Of a stretch of DNA of 64,000 nucleotides, positions 7,656-18,177 are shown piece after piece. The notes under the pieces were generated by a model. It had not been told where the DNA came from. It did no database searches and saw only the letters and a list, made by a program, of their open reading frames with translations. Position 1 is the stretch's first letter; every line of letters begins with the position of its first letter. This DNA comes from Paracoccus yeei ATCC BAA-599 (GTDB lineage Bacteria; Pseudomonadota; Alphaproteobacteria; Rhodobacterales; Rhodobacteraceae), in NCBI RefSeq assembly GCF_000622145.1, contig NZ_JHWH01000010.1, forward strand, positions 13,395 to 77,394, given 5' to 3'. The translations under genes were made by a program, and so were the position numbers.

Positions 7656-10090
7656 CGGAACGCCCCATGACCCCTGCGCCGCCACCCCTGTCCCCCATCC
7701 GCCGCCACAAGCAGCTGGAACGCATCTGGGCGACGGCGCCCGGTTGGGGGCGGCTGGCGGCGGTGAACCATACCGTGATCGGTCGGCGCTTCATGGCGGT
7801 GGCGCTGGTCTTTTTCACCATCGGCGGGCTTCTGGCGATGCTTCTGCGCACGCAGCTTGCCTCGCGCGCCAGCCCCTTCATGGAGCCGGGGACCTATGCG
7901 CAGGTCTTTACCATGCACGGGACGGTGATGATGTTCCTGTTCGCCATCCCGTTCTTCGAGGGGCTGGCGATGTATTTGCTGCCCAAGATGCTGGGCACCC
8001 GCGACATGGCCTTTCCGCGGCTCTCGGCCTATGGCTTCTGGTGTTACCTGTTCGGCGGCCTCATCCTGATCGCGGCCCTGCTTCTGGGCGTCGCGCCCGA
8101 CGCGGGCTGGTTCATGTACACGCCGCTGTCCTCGGGCACCTACAGCCCCGGGATCAACGCGGATGTCTGGCTGCTGGGCATCACCTTCGTCGAGATCTCG
8201 GCCCTGTCCGCCGCCATCGAGCTGATCGTGACCATCCTCAAGTCCCGCGCCGCGGGCATGTCGCTGGACCGGATGCCGATCCTGGCCTGGGCGATGCTGG
8301 TCGTGGGCGGCATGATGCTGCTGGGCTTTCCGCCGCTGATCCTGGGCTCGATCCTGCTCGAGGTCGAACGCGCCTTCGGCCTGCCCTTCTTCGACCCGAC
8401 GCGCGGGGGCGATCCGCTGCTGTGGCAGCACCTGTTCTGGCTGTTCGGCCACCCCGAGGTCTATATCATCTTCCTGCCCGCCGCCGGGGTGCTCTCGACC
8501 GTCATCCCGGTGTTCTCGGCCCCGCCGGGGGCACGCCAGCCGCTGGTCGGATACCGGGCGGTGGTGGCGGCGATGGTGGCCACGGGCTTTCTGTCCTTCG
8601 GCCTGTGGGTGCACCACATGTTCGCCACCGGCATCCCGCATCTGGGACTGGCGGTGTTCTCGATCGCCAGCGCGCTGATCGCCGTGCCGACGGCGGTGCA
8701 GCTTTTCGCCTGGCTTGCGACCATGGCGGCGGGGCGGCCGCGCTTTTCCATTCCGATGCTGCATGTCGGCGGCTTCATGGCCGTCTTTGTCTGCGGCGGG
8801 CTGACCGGGGTCATGCTGGCCATGGTGCCCTTCGATCTGCAGGCGCACGATACCCATTTCGTGGTCGCGCATCTGCATTACGTCCTGATCGGAGGCTTCG
8901 TCTTTCCGATGATGGCCGCAGCCTATTACTGGCTGCCGCACCTCAGCGGCCGCCAGCCCATCTGGCACCTGTCCCATGCCGCCTTCTGGACCGTCTTTGC
9001 CGGAATCAACATCACCTTCCTGGGGATGCACCTGACCGGGCTCTGGGGCATGACGCGGCGGCTTGACCGCTATACCGACCCGGGGTGGGAGGTGCTGAAC
9101 TTCATCTCGTCGATGGGCGGCTTCGTCACCACCATCGGTTTCGCGCTGGTGGCGCTGGACCTGATCCTGCTGGCGCGGTTCGGCCGCACCTTCCGCCGCG
9201 ATCCCTGGGGCGCGGGGACGCTGGAATGGGCGATGCCAACGCCGCCGCCCTCCTATGCCTTCGCCGCGGTGCCCGTGCTCGGGCCGGACGGCGCGCTGCC
9301 CTCGGGCCGGGCACTGGCGGCCGGCCAGGGCCTGCTGGCCCAGCCGCGCGGCGAGATGGAGATCCTGGGCGTCGACCCGCTGTCCGGGGCGCCGCGCCAG
9401 ATCATCATCCTGCCGAAGCCCACCTTCCTGCCGCTCTGGACCGCGCTCGCGACCGGGGGGTTCTTCCTGTGCCTGCTTTTCAAGATCTACGCTCTTGCGC
9501 CGCTGATGGTGCTGGCGGTGACGGCGCTGTTCCTGCGGTGGACCCGGACCACGCCCGCGCCCGCGACGCTGGACGCGGGCGGCGGGCTGATGCTGCCGAA
9601 CCACGTCGCCAGCGGCGATGCCCCCTCGCTTTGGGCCATGCGGCTGGCGATCGCGGCGGATGCGACGGCCTTTGCCTCGCTGGTCTTCGGGGCGGCCTTC
9701 CTGGCGCTGTCCGCCCCCGGCTGGCCGCCGCCCGCATGGCCCCAGCCGGGCTGGCCGGCGCTGCTGCCGGGCGCGCTTGCCCTGCTGGTCCTTCTTCTGC
9801 CGGCCGAGCGTGTGGCGATCCCCGCCCAGGCCCTGATCTTGGCGCTGTTCGCCTGGGTGCTGTGGCAGACCACCGGCACGACCCGGCACGCCGCGCCGGC
9901 GGCGCTGGCAGCGGTCTGGGCCTATGCCGCGATCCATGCCGGCCTGGGCCTGGTCCTTGCCGGCTGGGCCAGCCGCGTGCCCCCGGACCAGCGCCACCTG
10001 TCCCGCCTCTGGCAACGCTACGCCGCGCTTCTGACCCTGGCGGCGGCGGGTTTTCCCACGGCGCTGCGCCTGCTGGCCGAGGTCGCCTGA
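7652..10090 (+). CDS. ctaD: Cytochrome c oxidase subunit I fused to a subunit III-like domain
   Basis: An 812-residue terminal oxidase catalytic subunit. The first 540 or so residues are subunit I. The low-spin haem histidine lies in HGTVMMF, the CuB histidine and cross-linked tyrosine in GHPEVYI (whose Glu marks an A1-type D-channel), the CuB pair is HHMF, and the haem ligands lie in THFVVAHLHYV. A linker with another membrane helix precedes a C-terminal portion of about 200 residues (LWAMRLAIAADATAFASLVF onward) resembling a shortened subunit III. The protein resembles the CoxN type of rhizobial coxMNOP clusters. Start ATG 7652 is coupled to coxB. Confidence 0.88.
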   Translation: MTERPMTPAPPPLSPIRRHKQLERIWATAPGWGRLAAVNHTVIGRRFMAVALVFFTIGGLLAMLLRTQLASRASPFMEPGTYAQVFTMHGTVMMFLFAIPFFEGLAMYLLPKMLGTRDMAFPRLSAYGFWCYLFGGLILIAALLLGVAPDAGWFMYTPLSSGTYSPGINADVWLLGITFVEISALSAAIELIVTILKSRAAGMSLDRMPILAWAMLVVGGMMLLGFPPLILGSILLEVERAFGLPFFDPTRGGDPLLWQHLFWLFGHPEVYIIFLPAAGVLSTVIPVFSAPPGARQPLVGYRAVVAAMVATGFLSFGLWVHHMFATGIPHLGLAVFSIASALIAVPTAVQLFAWLATMAAGRPRFSIPMLHVGGFMAVFVCGGLTGVMLAMVPFDLQAHDTHFVVAHLHYVLIGGFVFPMMAAAYYWLPHLSGRQPIWHLSHAAFWTVFAGINITFLGMHLTGLWGMTRRLDRYTDPGWEVLNFISSMGGFVTTIGFALVALDLILLARFGRTFRRDPWGAGTLEWAMPTPPPSYAFAAVPVLGPDGALPSGRALAAGQGLLAQPRGEMEILGVDPLSGAPRQIIILPKPTFLPLWTALATGGFFLCLLFKIYALAPLMVLAVTALFLRWTRTTPAPATLDAGGGLMLPNHVASGDAPSLWAMRLAIAADATAFASLVFGAAFLALSAPGWPPPAWPQPGWPALLPGALALLVLLLPAERVAIPAQALILALFAWVLWQTTGTTRHAAPAALAAVWAYAAIHAGLGLVLAGWASRVPPDQRHLSRLWQRYAALLTLAAAGFPTALRLLAEVA

Positions 10091-10102
10091 CGCCGGCCAT
10101 GG

Positions 10103-10138
10103 AAAAAGGGGCGCGACCCGCCGGCCGCGCCCCCTTGT
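10103..10138. terminator. Bidirectional intrinsic terminator between ctaD and katG
   Basis: An 8-bp GC stem (GGGGCGCG at 10108-10115 with CGCGCCCC at 10126-10133) is flanked by AAAAA on the left and CTTGTT on the right. Read leftward it gives the stem followed by TTTTT, a strong terminator for katG. Read rightward it gives a weaker terminator for the oxidase genes. It lies in the 66-bp convergent gap. Confidence 0.8.
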
Positions 10139-10156
10139 TCGTCACCGCACCCTGCT

Positions 10157-12516
<2,360 letters not shown>

Positions 12517-13455
12517 ATGATGAACATTACCCTCAGGCAGTTGCGCTATTTCGATGCGCTGGCGCGGCACGGCCATTTCGGACGCGCCGCCGACGACTGC
12601 GCGATTTCCCAGCCGGCCCTGTCCATGCAGATCAAGGAGCTTGAGGAATCCGTCGGCGTACCCCTGTTCGAACGCGGCGGCCGCCGGCTGCGGATGACGG
12701 CCTTTGGCGAGCTTTTCGCCGAACGCGCCCGCGACATCCTGCGCGGCATGGACGAATTGCACGACCTGGCCCGGACCGCGCGCGTCCACCTGACGGGGCG
12801 GCTGCGCATCGGCATCATTCCGACCATCGCCCCCTATCTGCTGCCCGGGATCATCGCCAAGCTGACGGCGCGCTTCCCCTATCTGGAACTCGGCCTGCGC
12901 GAGGCGGTGACGACCCGCCTGCTGGACGAACTGCGCGAGGGGCAGCTTGACGCGGTGATCCTGGCGCTGCCCATCTCGGACCCGGGCCTGACCGAAGTGC
13001 CGCTGTTTGCCGAACGCTTCGTCCTGGTGCGCCCCGACAGCGACCGCGACAAGCCGGTTCCCAGTCGCGACAAGCTGCACGAGATGCGGCTTTTGCTGCT
13101 TGAGGAGGGGCACTGCTTTCGCGATCAGGCGCTGTCCTTTTGCAACATGCGCCCGGCCCGCCCGCGCGAACTGCTGGACGGCAGTTCGCTGTCCACGCTG
13201 GTCCAGATGGTCGGCGCGGGCATCGGCGTGACCCTGATCCCGGAAATGGCGGTTCCGGTCGAAACCCACTCGGCCCCGGTGTCGGTCGCCCGCTTCCCCG
13301 ATCCCCAGCCCGCGCGGACCATCGGGCTGATCTGGCGCAAGACGAACCCGTTGGCCGGACGGCTGGCGGAACTGGCCGAGGTGGTGCGCGAGGCGGCCGA
13401 GGCGCAGGGCCTGGCGGCGCGCGGTCCCGTCCCGGACCCGGCGGACACGCCCTAG
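12517..13455 (+). CDS. oxyR: Hydrogen-peroxide sensing LysR-type regulator OxyR
   Basis: A 312-residue LysR-type regulator. The N-terminal winged helix-turn-helix runs through FGRAADDCAISQPALSMQIKEL. The C-terminal periplasmic-binding-like sensor contains GHCFRDQALSFC. If translation starts at the second Met (12520), these cysteines are 199 and 208, the same numbers as the redox pair of E. coli OxyR. Oxidation by peroxide forms the disulfide that activates transcription; katG, divergent across a 137-bp spacer, is the obvious target. Its stop overlaps the kduD stop by four bases, so the two operons converge with no room for a terminator. Confidence 0.93.
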   Translation: MMNITLRQLRYFDALARHGHFGRAADDCAISQPALSMQIKELEESVGVPLFERGGRRLRMTAFGELFAERARDILRGMDELHDLARTARVHLTGRLRIGIIPTIAPYLLPGIIAKLTARFPYLELGLREAVTTRLLDELREGQLDAVILALPISDPGLTEVPLFAERFVLVRPDSDRDKPVPSRDKLHEMRLLLLEEGHCFRDQALSFCNMRPARPRELLDGSSLSTLVQMVGAGIGVTLIPEMAVPVETHSAPVSVARFPDPQPARTIGLIWRKTNPLAGRLAELAEVVREAAEAQGLAARGPVPDPADTP

Positions 13456-14177
13456 CGGGCCAGCCAGCCCCCGTCCACGTTCAGGACCGCGCCGTTGACA
13501 TAGTCCGAGGCGGGGGCCGCCAGATAGACGGCGCTTTGGCCGATATCCTCGGGCCGGCCCCAGCGGCCGGCGGGGATGCGGTCGAGGATGGCGCGCGACC
13601 GGTCCGGGTCGGCGCGCAGGGCCTCGGTGTTGTTCGTCTCGATATAGCCCGGGGCGATGGCGTTCACGTTCAGCCCCTTTGCGGCCCATTCGTTGGCCAG
13701 CAGCTTGGTCAGCCCGGCCACGCCATGCTTGCTGGCGGTATAGGACGGCACCCGGATGCCGCCCTGGAACGACAGCAGCGAGGCGATGTTGACGATCTTG
13801 CCACGCCCGCGCGGGATCGCAGCGCGGGCGAAGGCCTGGCAGGTGAAGAACACCGCCTTCAGGTTCACGTCCATCACCGCGTCCCAGTCGGCCTCGCTGA
13901 AATCCACCGCATCGTCGCGGCGGATGATGCCGGCGTTGTTGACCAGGATGTCGATGCGTTCGGCGGCAAAGACATCCCGCGCCGCCATCGGGTCGCTGAA
14001 ATCCAGCCGCAAGCCGCGCCCGGACCCCATCAGCGCCAGCGTCTGATCGCAGTCGCGGCGGCCTGCGGCGATGACCTCGGCGCCGGCCTGGGCCATGGCG
14101 ACGGCGATGGCCTGCCCGATCCCGGTGTTCGCGCCCGTGACCAGCGCCACCTGCCCCTGCAGCGAAAACGGGTTCAT
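13452..14177 (-). CDS. kduD: 2-dehydro-3-deoxy-D-gluconate 5-dehydrogenase KduD (SDR)
   Basis: A 241-residue classical short-chain dehydrogenase. It shows TGANTGIGQAIA for cofactor binding, NNAGI, the catalytic serine in NIASL and the YTASKHG Tyr-Lys pair, ending with LNVDGGWLAR. In pectin and alginate breakdown KduD reduces 2,5-diketo-3-deoxygluconate to 2-keto-3-deoxygluconate (KDG). It is the last gene of the uronate operon and its start overlaps the kduI stop (ATGA). The close SDR relatives are hard to separate by sequence alone, but adjacency to kduI settles the call. Confidence 0.9.
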   Translation of the reverse strand: MNPFSLQGQVALVTGANTGIGQAIAVAMAQAGAEVIAAGRRDCDQTLALMGSGRGLRLDFSDPMAARDVFAAERIDILVNNAGIIRRDDAVDFSEADWDAVMDVNLKAVFFTCQAFARAAIPRGRGKIVNIASLLSFQGGIRVPSYTASKHGVAGLTKLLANEWAAKGLNVNAIAPGYIETNNTEALRADPDRSRAILDRIPAGRWGRPEDIGQSAVYLAAPASDYVNGAVLNVDGGWLAR

Positions 14178-14998
14178 CGCAGATCCTCCGGCTGGACGAA
14201 GTCCATGTCCGTGTAATCCACGTTGTCGCCCGCCATCGCCCAGATGAAGGTATAGCCGCCGATCCCCGCCCCCGCATGGATCGACCAGGGCGGAGAGATC
14301 ACCGCCTGTTCATTGGCGACGAACAGGTGGCGGGTCTCCTGCGGCTCGCCCATCAGGTGCAGGACGCGGGCCTGCGGCTCCATGCCGTGATAAAGATAGG
14401 CCTCCATCCGCCGGTCGTGGACATGGGCCGGCATGGTGTTCCAGACCGACCCGTCCTCCAGCGTGGTATAGCCCAGGACCAGCTGGCAGCTTTCCATGAC
14501 CAGCGGGTGGATGAACTGGCGGATCGTGCGCTTGTTCGAGGTCTCGACCGCGCCGGTCTTCATCTCCTTGGCATCGGCCACGGTCACCAGCCGCGCGGGC
14601 AGCGCCCGGTGCGCCGGGCAGGAGGTGATGTAGAACCGCCCCTGCCCCGAGAACGTCACCGGCCCCGCGCCCATGCCCAGGTAAAGCACGTCGCCCTGCG
14701 CCATGTCCCAGGCCTGTCCCCCGGCCTCGACCCGGCCGGGGCCGCCGATGTTGACGACGCCGATCTCGCGCCGCTCCAGGAAGGTGGCGGTCTTCGTCTC
14801 GGCGATCCGGTCCAGCACCAGGGCCGCGCCGTCCGGCACCGCGGCCCCGACGACGAAACGGTCGTAATGGGTATAGACCAGCCGGATCTCGCCGGGGGCA
14901 AAGATGCCCTCGGCCAGGAAATGGCGGCGCAGGGCGGCGGTGTCCATCGCGCGGGCATGATCGGGATGGACCGCCTGGCGGGTTTCGACATGGATCAT
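14174..14998 (-). CDS. kduI: 5-dehydro-4-deoxy-D-glucuronate isomerase KduI
   Basis: A 274-residue cupin-fold isomerase of full family length, with LVYTHYDRFVVGAAVP, NIGGPG, MPAHVHDRRMEAYLYH and the terminal FVQPEDLR. KduI converts 5-keto-4-deoxyuronate (DKI) to 2,5-diketo-3-deoxygluconate, the substrate of KduD. The metal-binding histidines lie in HVHDRRMEAY. The ATG at 14998 starts MIHVETRQAVHP and is preceded by a purine-rich CAAG; the longer frame upstream has no family similarity. It follows kdgF by 11 bp and is coupled to kduD. Confidence 0.93.
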   Translation of the reverse strand: MIHVETRQAVHPDHARAMDTAALRRHFLAEGIFAPGEIRLVYTHYDRFVVGAAVPDGAALVLDRIAETKTATFLERREIGVVNIGGPGRVEAGGQAWDMAQGDVLYLGMGAGPVTFSGQGRFYITSCPAHRALPARLVTVADAKEMKTGAVETSNKRTIRQFIHPLVMESCQLVLGYTTLEDGSVWNTMPAHVHDRRMEAYLYHGMEPQARVLHLMGEPQETRHLFVANEQAVISPPWSIHAGAGIGGYTFIWAMAGDNVDYTDMDFVQPEDLR

Positions 14999-15009
14999 CT
15001 TGGGGCCTT

Positions 15010-15291
15010 TCACAGGAAATCGTCGCGGCGGGGCGTGAAGCTGTCGATCAGCGTCCCGGCCTCCAGGCATTCGCAGCCATGTTCGGCGCCCGAGGGGATG
15101 ACGAACGCATCCCCCGGGCCCACCTCAAGGCTGCGGCCGTCCACCGAAAAGCGGTAGCGCCCGGATTGCACATAGGTCGATTGCACATGCGGGTGGCTGT
15201 GCAGATCGCCCCGGTCGCCGGTCCGGAAATCAAAGCGGACGACCATCAGGTCTGGCGCGTGGGCCAGCACGGTGCGGACAGGCGCGCTCAT
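15010..15291 (-). CDS. kdgF: KdgF, cupin that linearises unsaturated uronates
   Basis: A 93-residue single-domain cupin. The metal-binding motif is visible as HSHPHVQSTYV (two histidines and the glutamine position) with the fourth ligand in PSGAEHGC. Its length and motif spacing match KdgF, which converts 4,5-unsaturated monouronates to the linear ketouronate DKI used by KduI. The start ATG at 15291 overlaps the TRAP large-permease stop by ATGA. Position between the TRAP genes and kduI supports the role strongly. Confidence 0.85.
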   Translation of the reverse strand: MSAPVRTVLAHAPDLMVVRFDFRTGDRGDLHSHPHVQSTYVQSGRYRFSVDGRSLEVGPGDAFVIPSGAEHGCECLEAGTLIDSFTPRRDDFL

Positions 15292-16568
15292 CGGAACACC
15301 CCCGGCAGCCACAGCGACAGGGCGGGGATATAGGTCACCATCAGCAGCACGACCAGCCCGGCGGCATAGAACGGCCAGACGCTGCGCATCGCCTCCCAGA
15401 TCGAGATGCGGGCGACGGCGGCGGCGACGAACTGGACCGGACCCAGCGGCGGGGTGTTCAGCCCGATGCCCAGGTTCAGGATCATGATGACGCCGAAATG
15501 CACCGGATCGACGCCGAAGGCGCTGACGACGGGCAGAAAGATCGGCGTGGTGATGATGATCAGCGGGCTCATGTCCATGAAGGTGCCCAGCACCAGCAGG
15601 ACGATGTTGATCATCAGCAGGATCACGAAGGGATTGTCCGAAACCGACTGCATCCAGTTCAGCGAGATCTGCGCCACATGCAGATAGGCCATCAGCCAGC
15701 CGAAGGCCCCGGCCATGCCGATGATCAGCAGGACCATGGCGGTGGTGCGCACCGCCTGCTGGGTCGCATGGACGAAATCGCGCCAGGACATGCTGCGATA
15801 GACCAGCGCCGTGACCAGCAGCGCATAGACTACCGCCACGCAGGAGCTTTCCGTCGCCGTGAACATGCCCGAACGCACGCCGCCGAAGATGATAGCGATC
15901 AGCAGCATCCCGGGCAGCGATTGCAGCAGGTAATAGCCGACGCGGCCGAAACCCGGAAACGGCTCGGTCGGATAGCCGCGCTTGCGGGCGACCAGCCAGG
16001 CGGTGATCGACAGCGCCAGCGCCAGCAGCAGGCCCGGGATGATCCCCGCCGTGAACAGGTCGGCGATGGAAATCCGCCCCCCGCCCGAGATCGAATAGAT
16101 GATCATGTTGTGGCTGGGCGGCAGCAGCAGCGCGATCAGCGCCGCCATCGAGGTCACGTTGACCGCGTAATCCGCGCCATAGCCGCGCGCCTTCATCTGC
16201 GGGATCATGATGCCGCCGACCGCCGCCGCCTCGGCCACGGCGGAGCCCGAAATGCCGCCGAACAGGGTCGATGCGGCGATGTTGACCTGCCCCAGCCCGC
16301 CCCGCACATGGCCGATCAGCGAGCCGGCAAAGGCCACGATCTTGGCCGCGATGCCTCCGCGCACCATCAGGTCGCCCGCGAAGATGAAGAAGGGGATCGC
16401 CATCAGCGTGAAGACCGAGATCCCGGCCGACACGCGCTGGAACACCACCAGGGGCGGCAGGCCCAGCCAGGCCACGGTCGCGAGGCTCGAGATGCCGAGG
16501 CAAAAGGCGATCGGCGTGCCGATCAGCATGAGCGCGGTGAAGACGCCGAACAGGATCAGGTATTCCAT
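15288..16568 (-). CDS. dctM: TRAP transporter large permease (DctM type)
   Basis: A 426-residue protein with about 12 membrane helices, of normal DctM length, starting MEYLILFGVFTALMLIGTPIAFCLG. Conserved features include GGISGSAVAEAAAVGG, LLLPPSHNMIIY and LNTPPLGPVQF. With DctQ and DctP it forms a sodium-coupled, binding-protein-dependent importer. The operon context of uxaC, kdgF, kduI and kduD indicates uptake of (unsaturated) uronates or short oligouronides. Three bases separate it from dctQ and it overlaps kdgF. Confidence 0.92.
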   Translation of the reverse strand: MEYLILFGVFTALMLIGTPIAFCLGISSLATVAWLGLPPLVVFQRVSAGISVFTLMAIPFFIFAGDLMVRGGIAAKIVAFAGSLIGHVRGGLGQVNIAASTLFGGISGSAVAEAAAVGGIMIPQMKARGYGADYAVNVTSMAALIALLLPPSHNMIIYSISGGGRISIADLFTAGIIPGLLLALALSITAWLVARKRGYPTEPFPGFGRVGYYLLQSLPGMLLIAIIFGGVRSGMFTATESSCVAVVYALLVTALVYRSMSWRDFVHATQQAVRTTAMVLLIIGMAGAFGWLMAYLHVAQISLNWMQSVSDNPFVILLMINIVLLVLGTFMDMSPLIIITTPIFLPVVSAFGVDPVHFGVIMILNLGIGLNTPPLGPVQFVAAAVARISIWEAMRSVWPFYAAGLVVLLMVTYIPALSLWLPGVFR

Positions 16569-16571
16569 GGT

Positions 16572-17108
16572 TCAGGCCTCGCTCATCAGGACGTCTTCGG
16601 CGTCGGGGGCTTCGTCGGCGCGCGCCCGCCCGGTCAGCCGGTTCAGGACATGTTCGGTGATGAACAGGGTGATCAGCACGCCACCCACGAACAGCGGCAT
16701 GTAGCCGAAGCCTCCGGGCAGGCGGATCACCGGCAGGGTCGTGCCCCAGGTCCTGGACATCAGCTGCCAGCCATAGACCGTCATGCCGACGCCAAAGACC
16801 AGCACGGCCAGGTCCGAGCCGAGGCGCAGCCATTTTCCCGCCCCCTCGGGCAGGAAATGCAGCAGCACGTCGAAGCCCATGTGGAAATTCTCGTGCACGC
16901 CGACGGCCGAACCCAGGAAGATGAACCAGCTCATCAACAGGATGGCGGTGGGCTCGACCCATAGCAGGCTGTGGTTCAGCACATAGCGCGCAAAGACCTG
17001 CGCAAAGACGATGACGGTCATGGCGATCAGCCCGGACCCGGCCAGCCACAGGCTGGCGCGGGACAGCAGGCGGTTCAGCCGGGACAATGCGGCAATGCTG
17101 CGACGCAT
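16572..17108 (-). CDS. dctQ: TRAP transporter small permease (DctQ type)
   Basis: A 178-residue protein with four membrane helices, including VIVFAQVFARYVLNHSLLWVEP, the family-typical first loop, and FLGSAVGVHENFHMGFDVL. DctQ subunits pair with DctM and help dock the periplasmic binding protein. A strong AGGAGG ribosome site lies at about 17116-17124. It is separated from dctP by a 64-bp gap containing a stable hairpin. Confidence 0.9.
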   Translation of the reverse strand: MRRSIAALSRLNRLLSRASLWLAGSGLIAMTVIVFAQVFARYVLNHSLLWVEPTAILLMSWFIFLGSAVGVHENFHMGFDVLLHFLPEGAGKWLRLGSDLAVLVFGVGMTVYGWQLMSRTWGTTLPVIRLPGGFGYMPLFVGGVLITLFITEHVLNRLTGRARADEAPDAEDVLMSEA

Positions 17109-17142
17109 GGCGGCGCCCCCTCCTTTTGTCTCAAGGAACCAA

Positions 17143-17166
17143 GGCCCGCGGACGATGCCGCGGGCC
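17143..17166 (-). terminator. Intercistronic hairpin after the TRAP binding-protein gene
   Basis: A perfect 9-bp stem (GGCCCGCGG/CCGCGGGCC) with a 6-nt loop lies 6 bp past the dctP stop. On the minus strand it is followed only by TTGG, so it is likely a partial terminator or an mRNA-stabilising structure. Such a structure would favour dctP over the permease genes. Confidence 0.55.
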
Positions 17167-17172
17167 GGGCGA

Positions 17173-18156
17173 TCACTGGGCTTCCTGGATGCGCTTGACC
17201 AGGTCGCGCGCCTCGGGGGTGGTCACGTATTTCTCATAGACCGGGGCCATCGCCTCGATGAATGCGGTCTTGTCCACGTCCTTGATGATTTCCGCGCCGG
17301 CGGCGGCAACCTTGTCCTCGCTGGCCTTTTCCTGCTCCGCCCAGAGCCTGCGTTGCAGCGTGGCCGAGTTCTGCGCCGCCTCGCGCATGATGGCCTGATC
17401 CTCGGGCGAAAGCTTGTCCCAGCTGGTCTTGGCCACGGCGACCAGCTCGGGCACCATCAGGTGCTGGTCCAGCGTGAAATACTTGGCGACCTCGGCGTGA
17501 CCCGAGCTGTCGTAGCTGGGGAAGTTGTTTTCCGCCCCGTCGATCACGCCGGTCTGGATCGAGGAATAGACCTCGCCATAGGGCATCGGCGTCGCCGTGG
17601 CGCCAAGCGCCGTCATCATGTCCACGAAAACGTCGTTCTGCATGACGCGGAACTTCAGGCCCTTGAGGTCCTCGACCGTCCTGATCGGCTTCTTGGCGTT
17701 GTAGAAGCTGCGCGCGCCGCCGTCGTAATAGGCCAGCGGCACCAGCCCGTGCTCCTCGAAGCCCTTGGCGATTTCCTGCCCGATGGGGCCGTCCATCACC
17801 TTGTGCAGGTGCTCGTCGGATTTGTACAGATAGGGCAGCGACACCGTCTGCGTAATCGGCACGATATCGTTGAACGACCCGAAGCTGGCGCGGATCATGT
17901 CGATCACGCCGAACTGGGTCTGTTCGATGGTGTCCTTTTCCTCGCCCAACTGGGACGACGGAAAGACCTCGATGCAGATGCGACCCTGGGTCTTTTCCTT
18001 GACCTCGGCAGCCATCGCCTTGACGCCCTCGACGGTCGGATAGCCGTCGGGGTGGGTGTCCGAGGACCGCAGCGTGATTTCGCATTCCGCGCTGGCGGCA
18101 CCGGCCAGCGCGGCGGTGGCCAGCAGGGCGGCAAGGGTGGTCTTCAGCACTTTCAT
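17173..18156 (-). CDS. dctP: TRAP transporter periplasmic binding protein (DctP type)
   Basis: A 327-residue secreted binding protein with signal peptide [23 protein letters not shown]. DctP hallmarks include [35 protein letters not shown], the ligand-carboxylate region [10 protein letters not shown] with its arginine, and [18 protein letters not shown]. It delivers the substrate to DctQM. The ligand is probably a uronate or unsaturated uronide, inferred from the neighbouring catabolic genes. It lies 21 bp after uxaC in the same operon. Confidence 0.92.
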   Translation of the reverse strand: MKVLKTTLAALLATAALAGAASAECEITLRSSDTHPDGYPTVEGVKAMAAEVKEKTQGRICIEVFPSSQLGEEKDTIEQTQFGVIDMIRASFGSFNDIVPITQTVSLPYLYKSDEHLHKVMDGPIGQEIAKGFEEHGLVPLAYYDGGARSFYNAKKPIRTVEDLKGLKFRVMQNDVFVDMMTALGATATPMPYGEVYSSIQTGVIDGAENNFPSYDSSGHAEVAKYFTLDQHLMVPELVAVAKTSWDKLSPEDQAIMREAAQNSATLQRRLWAEQEKASEDKVAAAGAEIIKDVDKTAFIEAMAPVYEKYVTTPEARDLVKRIQEAQ

Positions 18157-18177
18157 TTCATCCTCCCCGATGAAAGT

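Noticed and set aside
7370..10015. An 881-codon minus-strand frame opposite coxB and ctaD.
   Set aside because: Low-complexity Q/R/G/H composition and perfect antisense overlap with genes carrying all metal-ligand motifs; a shadow frame.
15010..17049. A 679-codon minus-strand frame running through dctQ, dctM and kdgF.
   Set aside because: Only its last 93 codons are real (KdgF); the rest is an alternative frame of the TRAP permease genes.
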